Source: Rudanella sp. | Lineage (GTDB): Bacteria > Bacteroidota > Bacteroidia > Cytophagales > Spirosomataceae | NCBI GenBank assembly: GCA_026785985.1 | Contig: JAJAYX010000549.1 | Span: forward strand, 1 to 11,017 | Direction of reading: 5' to 3' | DNA length: 11,017 nt | Shown here: positions 1 through 6,319 of the stretch, one piece after another | How the letters are laid out: each line of letters opens with the position of its first letter | Numbering within the stretch: the first letter of the stretch is position 1 | Position numbers and translations under genes: made by a program | The notes under the pieces: generated by a model | Database searches by the model: none | Told to the model about the DNA's origin: nothing | Seen by the model: the letters and a program-made list of their open reading frames with translations, nothing else

Positions 1-835
1 CAATCGAGGAATAATTGGCCTGAATATCCACATTATCAGCCGATTTGAGCTGCCCGATCTTGAACCCACCCGAGTAGTTAAGCTGCATCTTGCACGATTC
101 CCCAAGCGTACCGATGCTGGCTCCCGAATAACTGATGTTGGCATCGAGTTTGTTTACTTCCCCAATTTTGAGTTTCCCAAAGCGATTTGTCAGCACAATA
201 ACGTTCGCTTTGTCGAGGTCGAGGTTGGAGTAAGCAATATCTAACTTTCCGCCTTCGATGTTACCAATATTAGCATTGCCATACGCCACGTTGATGTCGT
301 TCTGGCTGCCGGTAAGTTGGTCGGCGGTGAAGTTGCCATAGCGGGTATAGATGTTGAGTGGCGCGCGGAATGAAGCTACGTTGGTGTTCCCGAACCGGTT
401 CCGTATCGACAGAGCATTGTTGCGGGGCATTTGCACGGTATAATCAATACGGACGTATTGCTTTTCACCGTTTCCGTTGCTCCAGTTGCCCCAGGATGAG
501 GATCTCTTCTGCAATTCGGTGCGCAAAATGATTTGGTCGCCCTCCCGTTTGTCGGTGATTTCAACGGAGTTAAGGTACTCCTGCGCCCGGTCGTCGGTGC
601 TGGCGTTGGCCGTTACGATGATCTGCACCCGAATTTCACTTTTATCCCAAAGCACCACGTTTACCTGTCCAAACTGATTGTCGATCTGCAATTTGTCTTT
701 CTGGTCAACGTCATACATTTTAATTATAGTACGCTTTTTCTCGATGGCTCCCAGCCCATCGTCGCCGGGGCCGTTTGCAGCCGCCAATGAGAGCGGCATC
801 AGCAACAGGAACGTTGCTTTAAATAAGGTGTTCAT
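1..835 (-). CDS. Exported beta-repeat protein, putative adhesin/DUF4097-like (3' end outside window)
   Basis: The frame is open from the ATG at 835 to the window edge, giving 278 residues with no stop, so the C-terminus is missing. Residues 1-20 look like a Sec signal peptide (Lys6, a hydrophobic stretch, then Ala-Ala-Ala), so the product is probably periplasmic or on the cell surface. From about residue 145 the chain is a series of short beta repeats marked by an aromatic plus Gly/Ser pair: FG148, YG166, YG185, YS202, FG219, YS236, YS254, YS276, spaced mostly 17-19 residues. That suggests a beta-solenoid like the DUF4097 'putative adhesin' family; this assignment comes from sequence style, not a search. 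The start overlaps the anti-sigma gene by 17 bases, so it is probably the third gene of the sigma/anti-sigma operon and translationally coupled. Its role is unknown; an envelope-stress effector is a guess. Confidence 0.75.
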   Translation of the reverse strand, partial: MNTLFKATFLLLMPLSLAAANGPGDDGLGAIEKKRTIIKMYDVDQKDKLQIDNQFGQVNVVLWDKSEIRVQIIVTANASTDDRAQEYLNSVEITDKREGDQIILRTELQKRSSSWGNWSNGNGEKQYVRIDYTVQMPRNNALSIRNRFGNTNVASFRAPLNIYTRYGNFTADQLTGSQNDINVAYGNANIGNIEGGKLDIAYSNLDLDKANVIVLTNRFGKLKIGEVNKLDANISYSGASIGTLGESCKMQLNYSGGFKIGQLKSADNVDIQANYSSI

Positions 836-1466
836 TGGTGTTGTTGTTTTGTGCTTTCATGCGCTGAATCACGCGCAACTGTTCATTCAGGAGGTTAATC
901 TGCAAGTGCAGATTTTGAATCATAGCCTGCACCAGGGTCTCCTGATTAGGATTTTCGGGCAGGTCAGCTTTGAGTGTCTGGTAGCTTCGCTCCAGGCGTT
1001 CCAGATCGCTGGCAAAGGCTTTATAAAGAGCCGGGTTACTAACAGTCATGGCTTTCAGTTCGGCCTGTTTTGCGTCCACCAAACGGGCATACTGTACAAA
1101 CTCTTTGGCATAGGTCGGGCTAACGGCTACCACTTCGGGTTGCTCGGTAATGCCATATTGATGGTTGAGGAACCAAAAGCCACCCGTCAGCAACAAAAGT
1201 GCCACCGATGCGGCTGCCCACCAATTGACGTTCCACCCCCGTTGGCTGCTGCCAAACGGTTTACCATCGAGAGGTTTGCGAAAAGGTTCTGCTTCTGTTT
1301 GGCTACTAAAACCAAGTTTGACCTGATCCGCCAACGGGTCAGCACCTGTTGAGGGTTCGGGCTGGGTGATACCCGGCTCGATACGCGCCCACAAGCCCAT
1401 CGGCGGTTCGTCAGCATCGAATGCCTCGCGATTGTCGCGGATGAATCGTTCAAGGTTGTTTTTCAT
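819..1466 (-). CDS. Putative anti-sigma factor, single-pass membrane protein
   Basis: A 215-residue protein. Residues 1-30 are a short cytoplasmic segment with an EPPxGLWxRI motif (Glu20-Pro21-Pro22 to Ile29). Residues 30-80 are polar, one transmembrane helix covers about 82-100 (it begins Trp-Trp-Ala-Ala-Ala), and the C-terminal part from about 117 to 207 is rich in Leu, Gln and charged residues and is probably coiled-coil in the periplasm. It lies directly downstream of an ECF sigma gene, the usual place for the cognate anti-sigma, which would hold the sigma at the membrane until a signal arrives. There is no zinc-binding HxxxCxxC motif, so it is not a classical ZAS-type anti-sigma. A longer frame begins with GTG at 1529, but that extra part is translated intergenic repeat; the ATG at 1466 gives the natural N-terminus. 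The stop lies inside the next gene. Confidence 0.75.
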   Translation of the reverse strand: MKNNLERFIRDNREAFDADEPPMGLWARIEPGITQPEPSTGADPLADQVKLGFSSQTEAEPFRKPLDGKPFGSSQRGWNVNWWAAASVALLLLTGGFWFLNHQYGITEQPEVVAVSPTYAKEFVQYARLVDAKQAELKAMTVSNPALYKAFASDLERLERSYQTLKADLPENPNQETLVQAMIQNLHLQINLLNEQLRVIQRMKAQNNNTNEHLI

Positions 1467-1473
1467 CTTTTCG

Positions 1474-1558
1474 AATGAGCGACTGAATGATTGAGCGATT
1501 AAGCGAATTTCCAAAGTTGGTATCTTCACTCAATCACTCATTTGCTCAATCACTCATT
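1474..1558. repeat. Direct and inverted short repeats at the sigma/anti-sigma junction
   Basis: Read on the coding (minus) strand, two copies of AATGAGTGATTGAG lie in tandem with a 16-base period (1558 down to about 1528). After a spacer of about 27 bases a degenerate inverted copy follows (1500-1474). The arms could pair in the operon mRNA. The sigma stop codon is inside the first copy (AAT GAG TGA), and the anti-sigma ATG is 7 bases beyond the last arm, so a hairpin here could affect the ratio of the two proteins or mRNA stability. It may equally be a dispersed genomic repeat that landed in the junction. Confidence 0.6.
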
Positions 1559-2113
1559 AAGTAGTTGTAATAATCGTTTTCGGCCCCGCATGAACTGGGT
1601 TCTGGAGGTGGTTTCGCTGATACTCAGAATCTGACCAATCTCTTCATGGTCGTAGCCTTCAAATAAATACAGCGACAACACCACCCGATACCCTTCCGAC
1701 AATTGTTGCATGGCCAGTCGAATGCGTTCCACATCGAACGCTATGCCGGCTTCGTCGTAGGGTTCTGAGTCGGCCCAATCCGGCCCGCCATCATCGGCGT
1801 TTCGAGTGGTGTTCAACTCAACAAACTCAACCCGCCGACTTCGCAGATGATTAATGGCCCGGTTCACCACAATCTGCTTTAGCCACGCCCCAAACGTACT
1901 CTGCCCCCGGAACGACTGAATATGGTTGAATGCGTCTAAAAAAGCCTCCTGCAACGAATCTTCGGCCTCGGCCGCATGGTTCAGAATGCGCAAACTGACG
2001 TTATACATCGCCTTTGCATATTGACGATACAGGTCATATTGAGCCTTGCGTTCGCCCAGTTTGCAGCGTTCGACAAGGTCAATGGTTCGGTCTATGTACA
2101 GTTTCGTTTCCAA
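1550..2113 (-). CDS. ECF-type RNA polymerase sigma factor
   Basis: A 187-residue ECF sigma factor. Region 2 spans about residues 24-93 and includes the core-binding/-10 recognition stretch with EDSLQEAFLDAF (51-62), then FRGQSTFGAWLKQIVVNRAIN (68-88, typical of region 2.3/2.4). An acidic linker (about 105-125) leads to region 4 at about 129-186, where GYRVVLSLYLFEGYDHEEIG (141-160) begins the -35 binding helix-turn-helix. No further domain is present. The start is TTG: no in-frame ATG exists between it and the upstream stop at 2162-2164, and the next internal Met (36) would remove much of region 2. The anti-sigma and an exported protein follow in the same direction, so it probably controls its own operon and an envelope regulon. 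The stop lies inside a repeat. Confidence 0.92.
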   Translation of the reverse strand: METKLYIDRTIDLVERCKLGERKAQYDLYRQYAKAMYNVSLRILNHAAEAEDSLQEAFLDAFNHIQSFRGQSTFGAWLKQIVVNRAINHLRSRRVEFVELNTTRNADDGGPDWADSEPYDEAGIAFDVERIRLAMQQLSEGYRVVLSLYLFEGYDHEEIGQILSISETTSRTQFMRGRKRLLQLLNE

Positions 2114-2192
2114 GCAATCGGTCCGGGTCGGTTGGGGGTCGGATCGCCGAAGCGGGCGAATTCACAACAAAGACAAAGCAAACGAGTGATCG

Positions 2193-2223
2193 TTGCACGT
2201 ATTGGTAAAAAAATGTAAATTAG
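2193..2223 (+). promoter_or_regulatory. Candidate Bacteroidetes promoter for the Uma2-like gene
   Basis: TTG at 2193-2195 and TAAATTAG at 2216-2223 (5 of 6 fixed positions of TAnnTTTG) are 20 bases apart, the usual Bacteroidetes spacing. Transcription would begin about 20 bases before the ATG at 2252. It overlaps the candidate divergent promoter of the sigma gene. Confidence 0.4.
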
Positions 2224-2246
2224 ACCTTCGGCTTTCACAAATCAAA
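2215..2246 (-). promoter_or_regulatory. Candidate promoter for the sigma/anti-sigma operon
   Basis: On the minus strand TTTG (2246-2243) is followed after 20 bases by TAATTTAC (2222-2215), which matches 4 of 6 fixed positions of the TAnnTTTG box. The leader to the TTG start at 2113 would be about 95 bases. If the operon is instead read by its own ECF sigma, the true promoter would not need to match this consensus. Confidence 0.3.
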
Positions 2247-2251
2247 CACCC

Positions 2252-2695
2252 ATGTATCAGCCCCTTACGAACAAGCCTTTTATGGTTGATGAAGACGATG
2301 GCACTAATTCGCCCCTGAGTCATCAATTGGTAATTAGCCGACTCACAACGGAATTAGGCCTTTTACACTACCATAAAAAAACGATTCCATTGGTTCCGTT
2401 GCCCGAAACACCATTAGATGAAGGCCCTGGACATGCGGTTCCTGATCTCATTTTATACGATCAGACTGCCGAACAAACCAGGGTGATCATAGAAATCTGC
2501 CAGAATAATGGGCAACGTAATGACCTTAAAAAGGTGATTCGGCTTATGGAAGAAGATGACTACGGTATTCTGGAGGGGTTCGTCTATAATTATCGAACCC
2601 ACGAATGGCTGCGCTACCGCAAAGGAGAGGGGGGAATGGCTACAAACTCGTCGTTTTCGGAGGTGTTGGGGGTTGATTTAGGCGTAATGGTGTAG
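2252..2695 (+). CDS. Small Uma2-like protein (PD-(D/E)XK nuclease fold), hypothetical
   Basis: 147 residues, no signal peptide or membrane segment, so probably cytoplasmic. The core has the order seen in Uma2/DUF820 proteins: PDLILYD (64-70), then a hydrophobic strand ending IIEICQ (79-84), then a helix with NDLKKVIRL (90-98), then GILEGFVYNY (105-114) where Uma2 proteins have the strand before a 'VD' turn. Asp65 and Glu81 would be the acidic metal-binding residues. The usual Lys two places after the Glu is Cys83 here; Lys93 or Lys94 on the helix might substitute, or the protein may be inactive. The first 60 residues are not recognised. It is a lone plus-strand gene between the divergent sigma operon and purU. 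Uma2-like proteins are often multicopy with unknown roles, so no substrate can be named. Confidence 0.55.
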   Translation: MYQPLTNKPFMVDEDDGTNSPLSHQLVISRLTTELGLLHYHKKTIPLVPLPETPLDEGPGHAVPDLILYDQTAEQTRVIIEICQNNGQRNDLKKVIRLMEEDDYGILEGFVYNYRTHEWLRYRKGEGGMATNSSFSEVLGVDLGVMV

Positions 2696-2724
2696 TGCGG
2701 AGTTCGTTATTTTGCCTTTGCCGA

Positions 2725-2732
2725 TATCTTTG
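2725..2732 (+). promoter_or_regulatory. -7 box of the purU promoter
   Basis: TATCTTTG is an exact match to the Bacteroidetes TAnnTTTG box, 26 bases before the purU ATG. The -33 region (about 2702-2706, GTTCG) is only a weak match to TTG. It implies a short 5' leader of about 20 bases and a separate promoter for purU. Confidence 0.5.
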
Positions 2733-2758
2733 GGGCTCTGTACGCTAAAGTTCCCCCA

Positions 2759-3607
2759 ATGACCGACTTAACCAAACATATTCTGCTGATGGATGGCCCC
2801 GACCAGAAGGGCCTCATTTACCACGTTACGGGCGTGTTATTTCGGCAGGGCCTCAACATCATTCACAACGACGAATATGTTAGCCCCAACGGGCAGTTTT
2901 TCATGCGTACTGAGTTTGAGAGCGCGACCAACCAACTCGACGGCCCGGCCCTGCTATCTCAGTTAAGCGAGAACCTGTCGCCCGATATTAACCTCCGGCT
3001 CAATCCTAAAAAGAAGAAAAACGTGGTGTTGCTGGTCACTAAAGAACACCATTGCCTTGGAGAGTTGCTGATTCGGTATGCGTTCGATGAGTTGGATGCC
3101 GATATTCTGGCCGTGGTGAGCAACTACAATCATTTGCAGCCATTAGTGAGCAAATTCGGGATTCCGTTTCATTACATTTCGCACGAACACAAAACCCGCG
3201 ACGAACACGAGGAAGCCATTTTACGTACGCTGGCCATCTACGACCCCGAATACCTGGTACTGGCCAAGTATATGCGGGTACTCACTCCCGGTTTTGTGCG
3301 CCATTTCTCCAACCGGATCATCAACATTCACCACTCTTTTTTGCCCGCTTTTGTGGGAGCAAGCCCCTATCGGCAGGCCCACGAACGGGGCGTAAAAATT
3401 ATTGGAGCCACAGCGCATTTTGTCAACAATGACTTAGACGAAGGGCCAATTATTACGCAGGATGTGAAGGAAGTGGATCACCGGCACACGGCCAACGACA
3501 TGGCGACAATGGGCCGCGATGTGGAGAAATTAGTGCTTTCCAAGGCACTCAAGCTGGTTTTCGACGACCGGGTGTTCATTCATAACAACCGCACGGTGGT
3601 GTTCTGA
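2759..3607 (+). CDS. purU: Formyltetrahydrofolate deformylase
   Basis: Hydrolyses 10-formyltetrahydrofolate to formate and tetrahydrofolate in the cytoplasm, balancing one-carbon pools and supplying formate for purine synthesis. The 282-residue length is normal for PurU. The N-terminal ACT domain (about 6-85, starting HILLMDGPDQKGLIYHVTG) is the regulatory part, which in known PurU senses methionine and glycine. The C-terminal formyltransferase-fold domain (about 88-280) keeps the hydrolase triad: Asn189 and His191 in INIHHSFLPAF (188-198) and Asp227 in DLDEGPI (225-231). The ATG at 2759 sits directly before the ACT strand and follows a clear -7 box. The gene converges on the WYL regulator with a 12-base gap. 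Nothing suggests damage. The call is firm; the only close alternative, PurN, lacks the ACT domain. Confidence 0.97.
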   Translation: MTDLTKHILLMDGPDQKGLIYHVTGVLFRQGLNIIHNDEYVSPNGQFFMRTEFESATNQLDGPALLSQLSENLSPDINLRLNPKKKKNVVLLVTKEHHCLGELLIRYAFDELDADILAVVSNYNHLQPLVSKFGIPFHYISHEHKTRDEHEEAILRTLAIYDPEYLVLAKYMRVLTPGFVRHFSNRIINIHHSFLPAFVGASPYRQAHERGVKIIGATAHFVNNDLDEGPIITQDVKEVDHRHTANDMATMGRDVEKLVLSKALKLVFDDRVFIHNNRTVVF

Positions 3608-3612
3608 AAGGT

Positions 3613-3623
3613 GTAGTGACTAC
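3613..3623. repeat. Short palindrome between convergent purU and WYL gene
   Basis: GTAGT-G-ACTAC is a perfect 5-base inverted repeat around one base. It covers the WYL stop codon and most of the 12-base gap to purU. It is too short, and has no U-run, to be called an intrinsic terminator. It is the only symmetric structure seen between the convergent genes. Confidence 0.3.
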
Positions 3624-4651
3624 TGAGCATCCCCATACTTCGCCAGCGTCGCCCGCAAGGACTCCTGCACGGCTTTGGCCAGGCTGTCGGGTTGCAACAC
3701 TGTCAGGTCTTCGCCGTAGCTGCGGAGGTGCATCATCAGGTCGGGATTGGGAGCTAAAAGAAGCCGGACGCGGCATTCGGTATCGGTATCCAGCACAACC
3801 TCCTGGGTTTGGTGAATAGGCTTCGCCTTCACGTAACGCCCGCGCAAGGGCGTAAACGACAGAATTACTTCTTCGACTGGCCCACTGCTGTCGGTAATCC
3901 CGAAAATGTGTTCAAATAATTCGCTCACGCTGATCACAACGGCGGGGGGCACATCGCAGAGATCGTCGGAAATTTCGAGGTCGCTCATGCGGTCAAGGGC
4001 GAAAGTGCGTTCCTTACCGGTTTTCTCGTCATAACCAATCACATACCAACTATCGCTTACTTCCCGAAGCAAAATCGGGTGGAGCGTGCGAATGGGCAAA
4101 ACCTCTTTACTCAACGGCACAGGCTGCTCACTGTTATGCTTGCTGTAGCGGAACGTAATCTGCTTGTTCTGGTTTAGGGCCCGCACCAAAATAGGGACGT
4201 ATTGCCTGTTTCGGCCCAACACCCGTTCTTCCACGTAGATTACCCGGCGCGTGGGCATGTCGGTTTTCACTTCCCGGATAATATCCAGACTCTGCCGCAC
4301 TTTCTGAAGGGCATTGCTCAGTTCGTCGGCAACGGAGGCCCCCTGGGTGGCCGCCAGCACCTCGCGGGCATAGTCGAGGGCTTCCATATCATCGGGGTTG
4401 AGCATCAGTTGCAGGAGCCGGAATTGCGGATCGGTATAATAATAGCCGTTGGTTCGTTTGTCGTAGGCGATGGGCGCGTCGTGATCTTCGCGCATCCGCT
4501 GAATGTCTTTTTCGAGCGACGAAATCGACCGGATACCACATTTATCCTGGCACAGCTCAAACAGGCGTTGTTTGGAATAACGGCGGGGATACCGGCTAAT
4601 GACTTCGTCGATGAGTCGATACCGCTGGAAGGCAGAACGGGTTATTGGCAT
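3620..4651 (-). CDS. WYL-domain transcriptional regulator
   Basis: 343 residues, a length typical of HTH-WYL-WCX regulators. An N-terminal winged-helix region covers about residues 8-75 (RLIDEVISRYPRRYSKQRLF, then SSLEKDIQRMRE as the likely recognition helix, and a wing ending NGYYYTDPQF). The WYL domain lies at about 150-230 and has the motif as WYV (202-204) in SWYVIGYD, followed by RTFALDRMSDLEI (215-227), the conserved Arg/Asp region thought to bind a ligand such as nucleotides or single-stranded DNA. A WCX-like C-terminus follows. The ATG at 4651 gives the usual MPITRxAFxRY beginning; a TTG ten codons upstream was rejected. The protein probably represses or activates genes in response to a small ligand. 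It is divergent from the 137-residue gene, which might be a target, but no operator was identified. Confidence 0.92.
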   Translation of the reverse strand: MPITRSAFQRYRLIDEVISRYPRRYSKQRLFELCQDKCGIRSISSLEKDIQRMREDHDAPIAYDKRTNGYYYTDPQFRLLQLMLNPDDMEALDYAREVLAATQGASVADELSNALQKVRQSLDIIREVKTDMPTRRVIYVEERVLGRNRQYVPILVRALNQNKQITFRYSKHNSEQPVPLSKEVLPIRTLHPILLREVSDSWYVIGYDEKTGKERTFALDRMSDLEISDDLCDVPPAVVISVSELFEHIFGITDSSGPVEEVILSFTPLRGRYVKAKPIHQTQEVVLDTDTECRVRLLLAPNPDLMMHLRSYGEDLTVLQPDSLAKAVQESLRATLAKYGDAQ

Positions 4652-4665
4652 AGGAATGTTTTTTA

Positions 4666-4673
4666 CAAAAATA
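4666..4673 (-). promoter_or_regulatory. -7 box of the WYL regulator promoter
   Basis: On the minus strand TATTTTTG matches TAnnTTTG exactly, 14 bases before the ATG at 4651. No good TTG is found at the expected -33 distance. The leader would be about 10 bases. Confidence 0.4.
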
Positions 4674-4701
4674 AAGAACAACGGAAGAAGATTACGTTTT
4701 A

Positions 4702-4708
4702 GGGGGGG
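4702..4708 (+). repeat. Seven-G tract in the divergent promoter region
   Basis: A run of seven G lies between the WYL regulator and the 137-residue gene, 33 bases before the latter's ATG. Just downstream, CAGATTTG (4709-4716) is a 5-of-6 match to the -7 box. Length changes in the run would alter spacing to any -33 element. Confidence 0.35.
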
Positions 4709-4741
4709 CAGATTTGTGGCGTACAGTAAAATTTATCACTT

Positions 4742-5155
4742 ATGAACGCACAATCTGCTTCCGTTTCATTCGCCAGGGGTGCTCAGACAACGGCCCGGCC
4801 CGCTTCGCTTACGGCCCGCCAACTATCTGAGGTGGAATTAGGCTTGTTTTTGCTTTCGCAATTAACGCCAACAGCCTCACCCGCTGCTTTGCCTGCCCTA
4901 CTGAACAGCTCCGACGCTCCGTGTCTGGAACGCGCTGCCTGGACAGCTAAACAACACAAGTATCTGAACCGCGCCCGTTTGGTGCTGTCCCGTTGCCGAC
5001 AACCGGCCTGTTGGGACAAACTCATCGAACGGTATGCAACCATCACCGACCATCTTGCCGCTTATGACCTGAGCAGTGACCGAAGTCGGTTCAGCGAGAA
5101 GTCCGTCGGCTTTTTCCGGAATCGGGCCGCCACGTTTAAGCAAATGCTAGCGTGA
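4742..5155 (+). CDS. Hypothetical protein, 137 residues, alanine-rich and basic
   Basis: I do not recognise this protein. It is cytoplasmic by appearance: no signal peptide and no convincing membrane helix, although residues 28-40 (SEVELGLFLLSQL) form an amphipathic or hydrophobic stretch. The N-terminal 25 residues are Ala/Ser/Thr/Arg-rich and probably disordered. The rest looks helical, with many Arg/Lys residues (AKQHKYLNRARLVLSRCR, 69-86) and three cysteines at 61, 85 and 90. Codon use resembles the neighbours and the frame is long and uninterrupted, so it is likely real. It starts 90 bases from the divergent WYL regulator gene and ends exactly where the left arm of a large hairpin begins (its TGA is the first three bases). 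A small DNA- or RNA-binding protein is possible from its charge, but that is a guess. Confidence 0.6.
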   Translation: MNAQSASVSFARGAQTTARPASLTARQLSEVELGLFLLSQLTPTASPAALPALLNSSDAPCLERAAWTAKQHKYLNRARLVLSRCRQPACWDKLIERYATITDHLAAYDLSSDRSRFSEKSVGFFRNRAATFKQMLA

Positions 5156-5255
5156 TGTAGTGCTGCCCTATGGGCGGTGAGCCACGAAGGGGCTAATTAC
5201 ACCGCTGCATTTTAGCTGCTTCGCGGCTCACCGCCTACAGGGCAGTGCTACATTA
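5153..5255. repeat. 103-base imperfect inverted repeat (large hairpin, REP/MITE-like)
   Basis: The left arm 5153-5189 and right arm 5219-5255 are 37 bases each and complementary at 31 positions. All six differences are transitions; in a plus-strand RNA four become G-U wobbles and two are A-C. Inside, GCTAA (5192-5196) pairs with TTAGC (5212-5216), extending the stem and leaving a loop of about 15 bases. Each arm also holds a small internal palindrome (GCCCTATGGGC at 5165-5175, GCGGCTCACCGC at 5223-5234). It lies between the 137-residue gene and hemE and reaches to within 5 bases of the hemE -7 box. It could end upstream transcription, but its length and arm structure suggest a dispersed repeat element. 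Confidence 0.8.
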
Positions 5256-5260
5256 CCTCG

Positions 5261-5268
5261 TATCTTTG
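5261..5268 (+). promoter_or_regulatory. -7 box of the hemE promoter, nearly abutting the ATG
   Basis: TATCTTTG exactly matches TAnnTTTG and ends only 4 bases before the hemE ATG. Transcription would start at or within a few bases of the start codon, so the mRNA may be leaderless. The -33 region falls inside the right arm of the hairpin and has no TTG. Confidence 0.55.
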
Positions 5269-5272
5269 TGGC

Positions 5273-6319
5273 ATGAATTTGCAAAATGATTTGTTGCTCC
5301 GGGCTGCCCGGGGCGAGTCCGTGGAGCGGGTGCCGGTCTGGATGATGCGGCAGGCCGGCCGGATGCTGGCCGAATACCGCGCTGTTCGTCAGCGGGCAGG
5401 TGACTTCATCACGCTCGCTAAAACGCCCGAATTAGCCGCCGAAGTAACCATTCAACCCGTTGATTTGCTGGGTGTTGATGCGGCCATTATTTTTTCCGAT
5501 ATTCTGGTGGTGCCCGAAGCAATGGGCCTGCCCTACGAAATGGTCGAAGCACGTGGCCCGGTATTCCCAACCACAGTTCGCACAATAGCCGACCTTGACC
5601 AACTTCGGCTGGCCGATGCCGAAACCGACCTCGGCTATGTGCTGGAGGCAATTCGGCTCACTAAAAAAGAACTCAACGACCGGGTGCCACTCATTGGATT
5701 CGCGGGCGCACCGTTCACCATTTTTTGCTATATGACTGAGGGTAAAGGCTCCAAAACCTTCTCCATCGCTAAAAAGCTGCTTTATACAGACCCGGTTTTT
5801 GCTCACGCACTCTTGCAGCGCATCACCGACAGTACCATTGCCTACCTCCGCGCCCAGATACGGGCGGGAGCCAATTTGTTACAGATTTTCGATTCGTGGG
5901 CGGGGATTTTGTCGCCGGAACAATACCGGGTGTTTTCGTTGCCGTATATCAAGCAGATTTGTGATGCCCTGAACGACCCGACTGGGGGCGAAATAGTGCC
6001 TGTTACCATTTTTGCAAAGGGTGCGTTTTTTGCCCGTCAGGAAATTGGCCAATTGAACTGTGCCGTTGTTGGTCTCGACTGGAATATGGAGCCTCGTGAA
6101 TCGAGAGCGTTGATACCGGGCAAAACGCTACAGGGCAACATGGACCCGTGCGTTCTCTACGCCGATTTTGCCCAGATTCGTGCCGAAGTGAAGCAGATGA
6201 TTACGTCTTTTGGCACTCAACGCTACATTGCCAACCTCGGTCACGGTGTGTATCCCGACACTGACCCCGACAAAGCCCGGTGTTTTATTGAAGCAGTAAA
6301 AGAGTTTGGGGTGAAGTAG
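5273..6319 (+). CDS. hemE: Uroporphyrinogen III decarboxylase
   Basis: Removes four carboxyl groups from uroporphyrinogen III to give coproporphyrinogen III in cytoplasmic heme synthesis. The 348 residues match the family. The first signature is at 21-30 ([10 protein letters not shown], with the substrate-binding Arg26 and Arg30), the second at 142-157 ([16 protein letters not shown]). The expected active-site residues are present: Asp76 in FSDI, Tyr153, Ser208 in FDSWAG and His324 in [11 protein letters not shown]. The protein fills a complete TIM barrel with no gaps or frameshift. The ATG at 5273 follows the -7 box almost directly. No other heme gene is seen in the window, so it appears to be a single-gene unit. 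It converges on the barrel/anti-sigma gene with a 7-base gap and no terminator. Confidence 0.98.
   Translation: MNLQNDLLLRAARGESVERVPVWMMRQAGRMLAEYRAVRQRAGDFITLAKTPELAAEVTIQPVDLLGVDAAIIFSDILVVPEAMGLPYEMVEARGPVFPTTVRTIADLDQLRLADAETDLGYVLEAIRLTKKELNDRVPLIGFAGAPFTIFCYMTEGKGSKTFSIAKKLLYTDPVFAHALLQRITDSTIAYLRAQIRAGANLLQIFDSWAGILSPEQYRVFSLPYIKQICDALNDPTGGEIVPVTIFAKGAFFARQEIGQLNCAVVGLDWNMEPRESRALIPGKTLQGNMDPCVLYADFAQIRAEVKQMITSFGTQRYIANLGHGVYPDTDPDKARCFIEAVKEFGVK

Noticed and set aside
678..1352. A 224-residue plus-strand open frame.
   Set aside because: It is antisense to the anti-sigma and solenoid genes, which have clear domain structure, start context and operon logic. The plus-strand product has low-complexity, non-protein-like composition.
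1467..1529. N-terminal extension of the anti-sigma from a GTG start.
   Set aside because: The extra 21 residues are translated repeat sequence between the genes; the ATG at 1466 gives the natural start seen in this type of protein.
4652..4681. Ten-codon extension of the WYL regulator from TTG.
   Set aside because: It would cover the -7 box TATTTTTG; the ATG at 4651 gives the conserved opening.
5153..5255. The large hairpin as a tRNA, riboswitch or CRISPR repeat.
   Set aside because: There is no cloverleaf or CCA end, no conserved aptamer that I recognise, and only one unit with no spacers.
5432..5806. A 124-residue minus-strand open frame inside hemE.
   Set aside because: Antisense shadow of a gene with complete catalytic motifs; no independent start or promoter evidence.
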